Below the pieces are notes generated by a model. The model saw nothing but the letters and a program-made list of their open reading frames with translations, did not search any database and was not told where the DNA came from. From Bacteroidota bacterium (GTDB lineage Bacteria > Bacteroidota > Bacteroidia > NS11-12g > UBA9320): a stretch of DNA of 52,345 bases. Positions 35,020 to 42,768 of this stretch are shown here, one piece after another; the first letter of the stretch is position 1, and the number at the start of each line of letters is the position of its first letter. The stretch covers positions 90,609-142,953 of the forward strand of contig JABWCE010000007.1 of NCBI GenBank assembly GCA_013359235.1. The letters run 5' to 3'. The position numbers and the translations under genes were made by a program.

Positions 35020-37533
35020 TTATTCCATTAATTCGTTAATCTTATTTTGCCACTCGTCCTCAAACACTACTTGAAATTCAAAGTCGTGGTCTGGAAATTC
35101 GTCAAAGAGTTCTTTCCAAGCTTTCTTTGCTCCTAATTCGTTGCAAAGTGCAAATACGTCTTGTTTGTATTTGGTGTCCTCATTTTTAAGGTGAATACCT
35201 TTTGTTTCCAAAACATACACCGTTCCGTAATCGTCTTTGGCTTCTTGTTTTTCTGCTGCAAGAAAGTCAGGATAGATTTTGTTTCGTTTCCAACCTTGTA
35301 TGTGATAATCCTGTCGGCTCATATTACGATACCACCACAATAATTTTTCTTGCTCGTCAAGGTAAATGGCAACCGATTTTTCAAGGTCGTTGATGTTTTC
35401 TTCTGGAACATAGTCGAACAATGATTTTTGAATGGGTGTGTTGTCATTACGCACCAACTGTTTGTTGCTCTTTACTTTTATTCTCGATGGTAATTCAAAA
35501 CCGCCTTTGTCAGTTATAAGGAAAAAGCAAAGTTTCTTGTTTGCTACCATTTTTCTAAAAACCTGTTCAGATAAACGGTTTCGCTCTTTCTCTAAAATCT
35601 TTTTGAGTTCTTCAATGATGAAAACAAAATTGGCTGCAACTGTTTCACGTTCGTATTTTTCCAAAAGTAATTGAATCGCTTTTTCTCCGATTTGGAAACA
35701 ATGCCAAGGATTGGGAATAATTTCCGTTATCTGTCTTGTTAGAAATACTTCGTCTATTTCTAATGTGCCTGATTTTTCCGCTCTACCTGTTTCTTTTAGT
35801 AATTCCTTTTCTTCATCACTCAACCCTAAGGCGATTTCCTGTTCTTGGTTTCGCTTATTTTGGAGAGAAAGATTTTTGATTTCATCAATGTGGATGCTTT
35901 CCCAATCTATTTCACTGAGAATATCAATTTCAAAATTCATATCTCGCCAACTTTCCTTTTCCTGAATGACAAATTTTGGCAAGTATATTTTTCCTTCAAA
36001 CTTTTTAAAGCCTGAACGGTATTGCATCACTCGGTCTTTTAAACCGCCTGTATCTGTCCCTGCCTCATCACTTACAATTCTTCCTGCAATATCGCCCAAT
36101 CCTTCATCCTCCAATCCTTTTTTAATGTCGCTTACTAACAATTTTGCATTTTGGCGGAATGTGTAAACATAGCACTCGTCCAAATCTGTTATTTTGGTTT
36201 TTCGTGCAAATGGTTGTCTTAAAATCCTTCCGACTAATTGTGTTATTCCTGTTGCTGATGATGGATTGGTAAGCACAGTTAACACATAAGCGAAAGAACA
36301 ATCCCAACCCTCTTGTAAAGCTTGCTTGGTAATAATGTAACGAATTTCGCAATCATTGGCAAATAGGTCAATTCCTTCAATGTCGTCTTTCTCGCTTGAT
36401 TTTATAGCAATATGACATTCAGGAACATTACATTTTTTGATTAAATATTCTTTGGCATCTTCTGCGTGAATGAATTTTTTATCTCGTTGGTCTTTACCTG
36501 TTCTTTCAACTTGTATAAGGCAAATCGGACGGATATATTCACCTGTGTTTCCTTCGTATTCTTTGGCTTTCTTCTCTAAATCGTTTCGCTTTTCAAAACT
36601 TGCCAACAGAGTATCTTGCCAATCTAAACTGGTTTTGTTGGTCAGGTGAATGTCCAACTTTATCATTTCTTCTTCGTGCAATTCCCGACCTGTAATTTTC
36701 ACCAACTCATTGCTGTTAGGTGGTGGTGTTGCCGAAAGTTCAAGAATAAAAGACGGATTGAAATTGCGTATTGTGTTTCTTGCGTTTTCGCCATAAGCAC
36801 GGTGTCCTTCGTCAATTACCACAAGCGGACGCAATACTTTTAATGTATTTCCAAGAGAAGTTTTGATTTGCGTTCCGAACACTTCCATTTCAGTTGTGAA
36901 GCAATCCAAATTCGGAATCAATTCTTTTAATTTCTTGTGTCCTTCAAAATCATCTTCACGAGGGAAAAAGTCGGTAAATCCGCCTTGGTCTCTGAAAACT
37001 TTTAGTGTTTCCTTGTTTTGACGGTTGGCAGATGGGAGCATTAACATTAGCACAACCAAATTTTCTTCAACGTCAAGGCGATTAAACATTTCTGTTTTTT
37101 CCTTGATGAGTGTTCTGCCACCGCTTGAAATGTCCAAAACCTGACGGTATGGATGTTCCCGATTTTTAAGTGCCGAAATAGTTTGTCGGTAAATTTGCGT
37201 GGATGGCACAACCCACAAAATCAATCCTGTTTGTTTATTGAGATATGTTTTTTGGATATTGTCTATAGCGTGGCAAGCCACCAAAGTTTTACCTCCTCCT
37301 GTGGGAACTTTCAGATAAATATCGGGCATAGGCTCATCCAAACCGTTTACTTTAGAACTGTAAACAATACGCCCTGTTGATTTTTCCCAAGCCTCTTTCG
37401 GAAAATTAATATGTTTTACCAAATGCGGTTTGAGTTCGGCAATTTCTTCAAACTCTTTTTTAGCATCAGTCAAAGCACTCAAATATTCTTTGAGTTCCTT
37501 TAAAACCTTTTCCTGATAGTGCTTTAGTCTCAT
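35020..37533 (-). CDS. Type III restriction endonuclease subunit (Res), DEAD-box helicase-nuclease
   Basis: An 837-residue superfamily 2 helicase. Walker A is PTGGGKT (77-83), the DEGH box is at 241-244 and SATP at 267-270. Further helicase motifs include LVGRILRQPF. The C-terminus has a PD-(D/E)xK nuclease signature: PD at 755-756 and ETK at 776-778 (VLETKG). This is the layout of Res subunits of type III restriction-modification enzymes, which translocate or slide on DNA and cut near unmethylated sites. The ATG at 37533 overlaps the mod stop by 4 bp, indicating translational coupling. All motifs look intact. Confidence 0.93.
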   Translation of the reverse strand: MRLKHYQEKVLKELKEYLSALTDAKKEFEEIAELKPHLVKHINFPKEAWEKSTGRIVYSSKVNGLDEPMPDIYLKVPTGGGKTLVACHAIDNIQKTYLNKQTGLILWVVPSTQIYRQTISALKNREHPYRQVLDISSGGRTLIKEKTEMFNRLDVEENLVVLMLMLPSANRQNKETLKVFRDQGGFTDFFPREDDFEGHKKLKELIPNLDCFTTEMEVFGTQIKTSLGNTLKVLRPLVVIDEGHRAYGENARNTIRNFNPSFILELSATPPPNSNELVKITGRELHEEEMIKLDIHLTNKTSLDWQDTLLASFEKRNDLEKKAKEYEGNTGEYIRPICLIQVERTGKDQRDKKFIHAEDAKEYLIKKCNVPECHIAIKSSEKDDIEGIDLFANDCEIRYIITKQALQEGWDCSFAYVLTVLTNPSSATGITQLVGRILRQPFARKTKITDLDECYVYTFRQNAKLLVSDIKKGLEDEGLGDIAGRIVSDEAGTDTGGLKDRVMQYRSGFKKFEGKIYLPKFVIQEKESWRDMNFEIDILSEIDWESIHIDEIKNLSLQNKRNQEQEIALGLSDEEKELLKETGRAEKSGTLEIDEVFLTRQITEIIPNPWHCFQIGEKAIQLLLEKYERETVAANFVFIIEELKKILEKERNRLSEQVFRKMVANKKLCFFLITDKGGFELPSRIKVKSNKQLVRNDNTPIQKSLFDYVPEENINDLEKSVAIYLDEQEKLLWWYRNMSRQDYHIQGWKRNKIYPDFLAAEKQEAKDDYGTVYVLETKGIHLKNEDTKYKQDVFALCNELGAKKAWKELFDEFPDHDFEFQVVFEDEWQNKINELME

Positions 37534-39158
37534 CTTTGAATCCTATAAATTTCGTAAGGCAATTGGCAAAAGTCAATTCGGTAATCCAACAAAGTATGGT
37601 CGTCCACATATTTGGCTGGGGCAAAAACTAAACGTTGTTTGTTTTTGAATTTTGGAAGGGACTTGCAAAGTTCTAAGGTCAAAGCGTTTTTCTTTAGCCA
37701 ATCCAATTCGGCTTTGTAAAACAGATACACTTCATAGTTTTTACTTTCTCCAATAAAGCCTGTTTTATCATTGATTGCCTTTTCGTTAAATTCTTCGCCT
37801 GTGGCGGTGTAGAAAAGGTATCGGGCAAATTCTGTGTATGACGGTAAATTTTTACCTCTCAACAAACTTTCCATTTCGATAGTGTCGCCCAACTCAAAGT
37901 AACTAAACGAACCGCCTGTACCTTTTTTCAGTAAATCGCTTTTGGCAGTTTTTACGCCTTTGATAACCCTGCGAACTCTTTCGGCTGTAATAGTATTGGC
38001 GTAATCTTCCTGTTCTACCAAAATAAATTTACGATTGCCACCGTCTTCTTTGTTGAGTTCTAAAACTGCGTGTGCTGTTGTTCCTGAACCTGCAAAGCTG
38101 TCGAGAATAATAGAGTCTTCATCAGTTGATAACTGTAATACTCTTTTTATTAGTGAAACTGGCTTTGGTGTATCAAAAGGCAAATCAACTTCATCAAATA
38201 ACTGCTTCAGTTCTTGCTTTGCTTGTTGATTATGCCCAACTTCAGAATGAAGCCAAATAGAAATTGGCACAATTCCATCTTGAACTTCGGATAAGAATTT
38301 TTTAATCCTTGGAACATTAGTTCCGCTTTCACCAAACCAAACTCTATTATCATCAACTAACTTCTGAAAATTATCTTTTGAAGTAAACCAACAGCGACCT
38401 TTAGTAGGTTTAATTTTATTTCCGCTTGGTGTTGTAATTTCATAATCATATTCAGCTGAATAGGTTTTTACGGTCATATCACTAGAAGTCCAAGCTCCTC
38501 TTGAATCATTGTCTGGATTTGAATATCTACTATCTTGTTCCTCTGTTCTCGGAATCAGGTTTCTAACCCATCCTGTTGTAACTTCGCCTTCAATTTTGTT
38601 TTTAGCATAACAAATAATAAAATCATGATTGTCAGAGAAATACTTTGCATCATTTTGGGGTGAAAATTTTTTCTGCCAAATAATATTTTGAATGAAATTT
38701 TGTTGCCCAAAAATCTCATCAAGTAAAACTCTTAAATTATGCTGCTCGTTATCATCACAAGAAATAAAAATTGCTCCGTCCTCGCTCAATAATTCACGCA
38801 ACAATTTCAAACGTGGCATCATCATACACAACCATTTATCGTGGCGTGTCATATCCTCTTTATCCACCACACTGCCCAACCATTCTTTAATCATCGGGCT
38901 GTTTACATTGTCATTATACACCCATTTTTCGTTTCCTGTGTTGTAAGGCGGATCTATGTAAATACACTTTACTTTCCCTGCATAAGTTGGAAGTAATGCC
39001 TTCAATGCTTTCAGATTATCACCTTTAATAATCAGGTTATCGTGCAAGGAAACTTTATCAGTCAGGCTCAATTCTTTTTTCGGCACCAATTGGTGATACT
39101 TCACCGCCAAATGGTGGTTTTGCACAAAAGTTTTTCCTTTGAAATGGAGTGTTGGCAT
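37530..39158 (-). CDS. Type III DNA methyltransferase subunit (Mod)
   Basis: A 542-residue beta-class N6-adenine methyltransferase. The catalytic DPPYNTG is at 69-75 and the AdoMet-binding FAGSGTT at 355-361, the order expected for type III Mod. The region between (about 150-340) should hold the target recognition domain, so the specificity cannot be read. No simple-sequence repeat tract that would give phase variation was seen. It is 6 bp after dinD and overlaps res by 4 bp. The res partner and its nuclease motif show a complete system. Confidence 0.94.
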   Translation of the reverse strand: MPTLHFKGKTFVQNHHLAVKYHQLVPKKELSLTDKVSLHDNLIIKGDNLKALKALLPTYAGKVKCIYIDPPYNTGNEKWVYNDNVNSPMIKEWLGSVVDKEDMTRHDKWLCMMMPRLKLLRELLSEDGAIFISCDDNEQHNLRVLLDEIFGQQNFIQNIIWQKKFSPQNDAKYFSDNHDFIICYAKNKIEGEVTTGWVRNLIPRTEEQDSRYSNPDNDSRGAWTSSDMTVKTYSAEYDYEITTPSGNKIKPTKGRCWFTSKDNFQKLVDDNRVWFGESGTNVPRIKKFLSEVQDGIVPISIWLHSEVGHNQQAKQELKQLFDEVDLPFDTPKPVSLIKRVLQLSTDEDSIILDSFAGSGTTAHAVLELNKEDGGNRKFILVEQEDYANTITAERVRRVIKGVKTAKSDLLKKGTGGSFSYFELGDTIEMESLLRGKNLPSYTEFARYLFYTATGEEFNEKAINDKTGFIGESKNYEVYLFYKAELDWLKKNALTLELCKSLPKFKNKQRLVFAPAKYVDDHTLLDYRIDFCQLPYEIYRIQR

Positions 39159-39164
39159 ATCTTT

Positions 39165-39998
39165 TTACTTATTTGTCTTCTTACTTTTTAAGGCTTTTTG
39201 TTTTTCACTTTCAATTTTTTTAACACTATCTTCTGTAGGTAAATCTTCGGGCATTGTTCCTCCTAATTCTTTAATGGTTTGACGCACTTTTTTGCCTACT
39301 TCATAGTGTGTTTGATTGGCTTTTTGTTTTCCTTTTATATTTTCACGCTTGAGTTTTTCTTCTGTTTGTGTAGCACGGAATAAATTGGCAGCTAATTCTG
39401 TACTTCCCATGTGGTCGAGTATGTTTTGATTTTTCTTTAATCCTTTTTTGGAATGAATTTCCTTTGCTCCTAAACCACTGTATAAGCCCATATAACCATG
39501 GTTTTGAAAAACAGCATATTCCCAAGGCTGTATGACTCCTGCTTTTTTGGCTGCGTCCGCTAAATGTTTGTTGTGTTCTGCCATTTCTTTTCTGAGAAAC
39601 AAACGCTTTTCTTCTTCCGATTGAAGTTTTCCAAACTGCTCTTCTAAAACTTCTTGTTTTCGGGTTTGAATGGCAAAATAAGTTTGCCCAAGAGCAACCA
39701 CTTCTTTCGATGGGTCAGCATTTTGCACTATCAAATAACACGCATATCTCGAAAGGTGAATATCACCAATATCTCGTTTAGCTCCTGAGCCAATTTCTAC
39801 CAATTTCTCCACACGGGGAAAATGGTCGTTTGGCTCTTGTCCTGAGTTAAGACAAGCTTGTTTGGCTTTGTCAATAACATTGAGAAATTTATCCCATTTG
39901 ATATATTCCAACACCTCATACAATTCCCTTGCACTCCAATATTCCTGTCCAATTTCATTGGTGTGTTTTATGTCTTCAAATTTTGAATGGGTTACCAT
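39165..39998 (-). CDS. dinD: DinD-like DNA damage-inducible protein
   Basis: A 277-residue protein. The N-terminal BRO/DinD domain has EYWSARELYEVLEYIKWDKF and DIHLSRYACYLIVQNADP. The middle (KQEVLEEQFGKLQSEEEKRL, GVIQPWEYAVFQNHGYMG) and LYSGLGAKEIHSKKGL match E. coli DinD. In E. coli DinD is LexA-controlled and inhibits RecA activities; the role in R-M loci is not settled. The C-terminal 50 residues are Lys-rich. It lies 1 bp downstream of the XRE gene and 6 bp upstream of mod, so the four genes form one operon. Confidence 0.9.
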   Translation of the reverse strand: MVTHSKFEDIKHTNEIGQEYWSARELYEVLEYIKWDKFLNVIDKAKQACLNSGQEPNDHFPRVEKLVEIGSGAKRDIGDIHLSRYACYLIVQNADPSKEVVALGQTYFAIQTRKQEVLEEQFGKLQSEEEKRLFLRKEMAEHNKHLADAAKKAGVIQPWEYAVFQNHGYMGLYSGLGAKEIHSKKGLKKNQNILDHMGSTELAANLFRATQTEEKLKRENIKGKQKANQTHYEVGKKVRQTIKELGGTMPEDLPTEDSVKKIESEKQKALKSKKTNK

Positions 39999-39999
39999 A

Positions 40000-40302
40000 T
40001 TATTTTCTTTTGGTCTTATTGTATTTTACTTTTTCCTCTGCCACTTGCAAGGCTTTCAACGCCACATCTTCGTCCGCTACTTCATAAACCAACTTGTCCG
40101 ATAGCCAAGAAACAAGCATGTCGGTTTCTTTAATCTTAAAAAACTCGGCAAGTTTTATCACCTGTTCACGGCTTGCATTCCGTTGTCCTCTCTCAATTTT
40201 GCTTAAAATTGCCTGGTCAATGTCGAGAAAAGCAGCAACTGTCCGCAAGGGCAATTCCTTTTCTTCCCGTAGTTTTCTTATCGTTTCGCCTAAGCTGTCC
40301 AT
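40000..40302 (-). CDS. XRE-family helix-turn-helix regulator
   Basis: A 100-residue protein. The N-terminal HTH (about 6-60) has LREEKELPLRTVAAFLDID and ILSKIERGQRNASREQV, the usual XRE signature. The C-terminal 40 residues are charged and may mediate dimerisation. As first gene of the XRE-dinD-mod-res operon it is a good candidate for a controller of restriction gene expression. Two TTTTGAA direct repeats (40326-40332, 40341-40347) upstream could be its operator. Start ATG 40302. Confidence 0.88.
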   Translation of the reverse strand: MDSLGETIRKLREEKELPLRTVAAFLDIDQAILSKIERGQRNASREQVIKLAEFFKIKETDMLVSWLSDKLVYEVADEDVALKALQVAEEKVKYNKTKRK

Positions 40303-40570
40303 ATTTCGGTTTTACTCAATACAAGTTTTGAACAATTCTATTTTGAATGATTTTGTCAAAAATACAAACTTCTTTGGGAAAATCTTCTGAAAAAGTCTCC
40401 AAAGTTTTCAACAGATTATCATTGTCAGGCGGGTGGGCAAAATTGGCTCTTTTGGGGTTTGCTTGGGTCGGCTTGTGCGGTGGGAAAATTTTTTAAAACC
40501 TTTTGGGTCAGCTTGAGTGTCGGAAAAGTCAGGTCGAATTGTGTCAAGGAACAGCGAAATGTTTGTCGAT
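40303..40570. other. Right flank of island with candidate promoter and operator of the XRE operon
   Basis: On the minus strand TTTG (40360-40357) and TAGAATTG (40340-40333; one mismatch to TAnnTTTG) form a weak promoter for the XRE operon with 16-bp spacing. TTTTGAA occurs twice on the plus strand, 15 bp apart, bracketing this -7 box. From about 40430 the DNA becomes strongly G-rich on the plus strand and holds no gene apart from the last codons of the transporter beyond 40570. Confidence 0.5.
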
Positions 40571-42040
40571 TTAAGGTCGGTCGTTTATGGTCGTGTCGGT
40601 CGTCCTACACTTGCTGGTAACAATGTAATTAACCCCTTGTATTTTCAATATTTTTTTAACTTTTAAAGCATAAAAAGCTAAATATAGAAAACAAATAACA
40701 CCCACTGTATAACTCCATTTAATACCCAAAATATGTGGTTCGGCTAAATAACCCTGAATCAAACTGATAATTCCACCGCCCATAATCATCATAATAAGAA
40801 AACTAGAACCTTGATTAGTTTTTTTGCCAAGCCCGGCAATGGCAAGAGTAAAAATACAGGGCCATAAAGTACTGCAAAACAAACCTACGCTGATAAATGC
40901 GTAAACGCTTACCATACCTGATGAAAATATACCTGTAAACAATGCAAGTATCCCCATAGCCGAAAATATAAAAAGTTGTTTTGCGGGGTCGCCCTTACTT
41001 GCAATATCTGCAACAATCAGTGCTACTATTACAAAAATATAAATATAAAAAGGTGTAATATCATGGTTTGCAATTTTATTAACCAATAAGAAAAAACCAA
41101 AAGCAATATATGGCATCAGAAACTGAACAATTTTTTTAATTCCACCTTTTAGATTAAAAGCATCAACCGATGATGTCCACCGCCCAATCATTAAACTTGC
41201 CCAATACAACGAAATATAAGGAGCTATTTTGCTCGCTGGCATTGCAAGTTCATATTTCATAAACTCGGGTAAATTGCTTGCCGTAGAAACTTCAACACCT
41301 ACATAAACAAAAATAGCAATCATTCCGTAAACTAACTGGGGATATTTTAATGCACTTGACTTTTCGTTTTTTTCATCAATATCAATTTCCTTAATGTTTT
41401 CGATTTTATCAGGTATTGATGAAAATTTAAATATTAAAGCAAAAACCAAAAAAGCAGCCCCTAAAATCAAATATGGAATTTTTATACTCTCTATGCTTGC
41501 AGAAATGTTGTTTGAATTTATTGAGCCAAATATTGCAAAGCTAATTAGTAATGGTCCAATTGTAGTGCCAATATTATTAATACCCCCAGCCATGCTTAGT
41601 CTCTGCGACCCTTTTGATGCATCACCCAAAATTATAGTTAACGGATTGGCAACTGTTTGTTGCAGAGAAAAGCCAAGCCCGACTATAAATAAACCTGTAA
41701 TCATAATCAAAAACGACTCGTTTTGGGCAGCAGGATAAAAAAGCAAAGTACCAAATGCTGAAATTACCAAACCAAGGGCTATTCCATTTTTATAACCTAT
41801 GCGGTTTAGTATATCTCCCTTTGAGGTTTTAGAAATAAAATAATATAAAACTGAGCCAACTGTATAAGCAACGTAAAAAGCAAAAGAAATCATTTGCGAT
41901 TGCCATTGCAGCAAGTGTAATCTCTCTTTAAAAACAGGAATTAGAATATCATTACTTGCTGCCACAAAACCCCAGAAGAAAAAAACAGAAATTATTATTA
42001 AAAATGGGGTATTTGAAACTGATTGAGATTGTTTGGTCAT
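40571..42040 (-). CDS. Sugar MFS transporter (FucP-like)
   Basis: A 489-residue, 12-helix major facilitator. It has FFFWGFVAASNDILIPVFKE and GFSLQQTVANPLTIILG, characteristic of the FucP/glucose-galactose family of H+ symporters. The fold ends with LAFYALKVKKILKIQGVNY. The remaining residues (IVTSKCRTTDTTINDRP) have no resemblance to the family and are encoded by the island's inverted-repeat end and the G-rich flank. The tail therefore looks like a replacement created by insertion into the 3' end. The core is intact, so transport activity may be kept. Confidence 0.9.
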   Translation of the reverse strand: MTKQSQSVSNTPFLIIISVFFFWGFVAASNDILIPVFKERLHLLQWQSQMISFAFYVAYTVGSVLYYFISKTSKGDILNRIGYKNGIALGLVISAFGTLLFYPAAQNESFLIMITGLFIVGLGFSLQQTVANPLTIILGDASKGSQRLSMAGGINNIGTTIGPLLISFAIFGSINSNNISASIESIKIPYLILGAAFLVFALIFKFSSIPDKIENIKEIDIDEKNEKSSALKYPQLVYGMIAIFVYVGVEVSTASNLPEFMKYELAMPASKIAPYISLYWASLMIGRWTSSVDAFNLKGGIKKIVQFLMPYIAFGFFLLVNKIANHDITPFYIYIFVIVALIVADIASKGDPAKQLFIFSAMGILALFTGIFSSGMVSVYAFISVGLFCSTLWPCIFTLAIAGLGKKTNQGSSFLIMMIMGGGIISLIQGYLAEPHILGIKWSYTVGVICFLYLAFYALKVKKILKIQGVNYIVTSKCRTTDTTINDRP

Positions 42041-42190
42041 ACTTTTTTATATTATAAAAACATTGCCGAAAATTACGGAAATATTGAATACTTATATGAT
42101 TTTGAATATTTTTTTTAAAAAAATATATAATTTATACAATAATAAAAGAAACGAGGCGTTTTAGACTTTACTTTAAAACTATTAAAAACA

Positions 42191-42604
42191 ATGAAAGTTC
42201 TATTTAAAACAACTGTGGTACTTTTTCTGATAAATGTATTTGCAGTAAACCTCTATGCTTCTAAAGAAGATGGAAATGAAGTAGTGATTAATGAATTGGT
42301 AAACAACCAAACATACACTATTGACGAGTTGATGAAAATTGAATTTTTAACTGCAAAATGTATTTCTGACGAAAGCGAACTTGCAAACAAAAATTTAAAA
42401 ATCACAAGGTACTCTGTTTCACTTGTGCCTAAGGGCGAAAGAGTTGAAACTTTTTTCGGAAGTTCACAAACAATTCCAAGTCAGTTTAAGGCTTGCCTTT
42501 CAAACCTAAAATCTGGCGATAGAATTGTAATTAAAGACATTTATTTTAAAACAAACGATGGTATTGCAGGCGGTTGTGGCGAAATTACAATTTACATAAA
42601 ATAG
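42191..42604 (+). CDS. Small secreted protein resembling the GldM C-terminal domain
   Basis: A 137-residue protein with a signal peptide (MKVLFKTTVVLFLINVFAVNLYA) and one beta-rich domain. The pattern KITRYSVSLVPKG, then TIPSQFKACLSNLKSGDRI, then VIKDIYFKTNDG resembles the C-terminal (periplasmic, Ig-like) domain of GldM/PorM, the T9SS motor protein. There is no GldM transmembrane or middle region. It could interact with the T9SS core or be a soluble regulator, but this is inference. It is a single gene with its own downstream terminator (42632-42661) and no T9SS gene adjacent. Confidence 0.75.
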   Translation: MKVLFKTTVVLFLINVFAVNLYASKEDGNEVVINELVNNQTYTIDELMKIEFLTAKCISDESELANKNLKITRYSVSLVPKGERVETFFGSSQTIPSQFKACLSNLKSGDRIVIKDIYFKTNDGIAGGCGEITIYIK

Positions 42605-42631
42605 TTTGCTTAAATACGTCATACTTTTGTC

Positions 42632-42667
42632 AAATCCGCTTTTGCTTAAAAAAGCGGATTTTTTTTT
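42632..42667 (+). terminator. Rho-independent terminator after the GldM_C-like gene
   Basis: Perfect 11-bp arms (AAATCCGCTTT at 42632-42642; AAAGCGGATTT at 42651-42661) with an 8-nt loop and a run of nine T at 42659-42667. Confidence 0.92.
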
Positions 42668-42768
42668 AAAATCAGCTTAGTGTAATTCATCAAAAGTATG
42701 TTCCAAAGTTGAAATATTTTATCTTAAATTCGCAACCTGTTTATTAAAATATTTTTATATAAAAAATT

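Larger units (their letters stand above)
34681..40623. mobile_element. Putative genomic island carrying a type III R-M / DinD operon
   Basis: The block has visibly higher GC and a different style from its AT-rich neighbours. It begins with a structured repeat and is bounded by an 11-bp inverted repeat, TTGTTACCAGC at 34791-34801 and GCTGGTAACAA at 40613-40623. It carries only XRE, dinD, mod and res. No integrase, transposase or target-site duplication was found, so the movement mechanism is unknown and the exact left edge is uncertain. The right boundary lies within the 3' end of the MFS transporter gene. Confidence 0.55.

Noticed and set aside
37530-39158. Phase-variable repeat tract in mod
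   Set aside because: Type III mod genes often carry simple repeats, but I found none in or just upstream of this gene.
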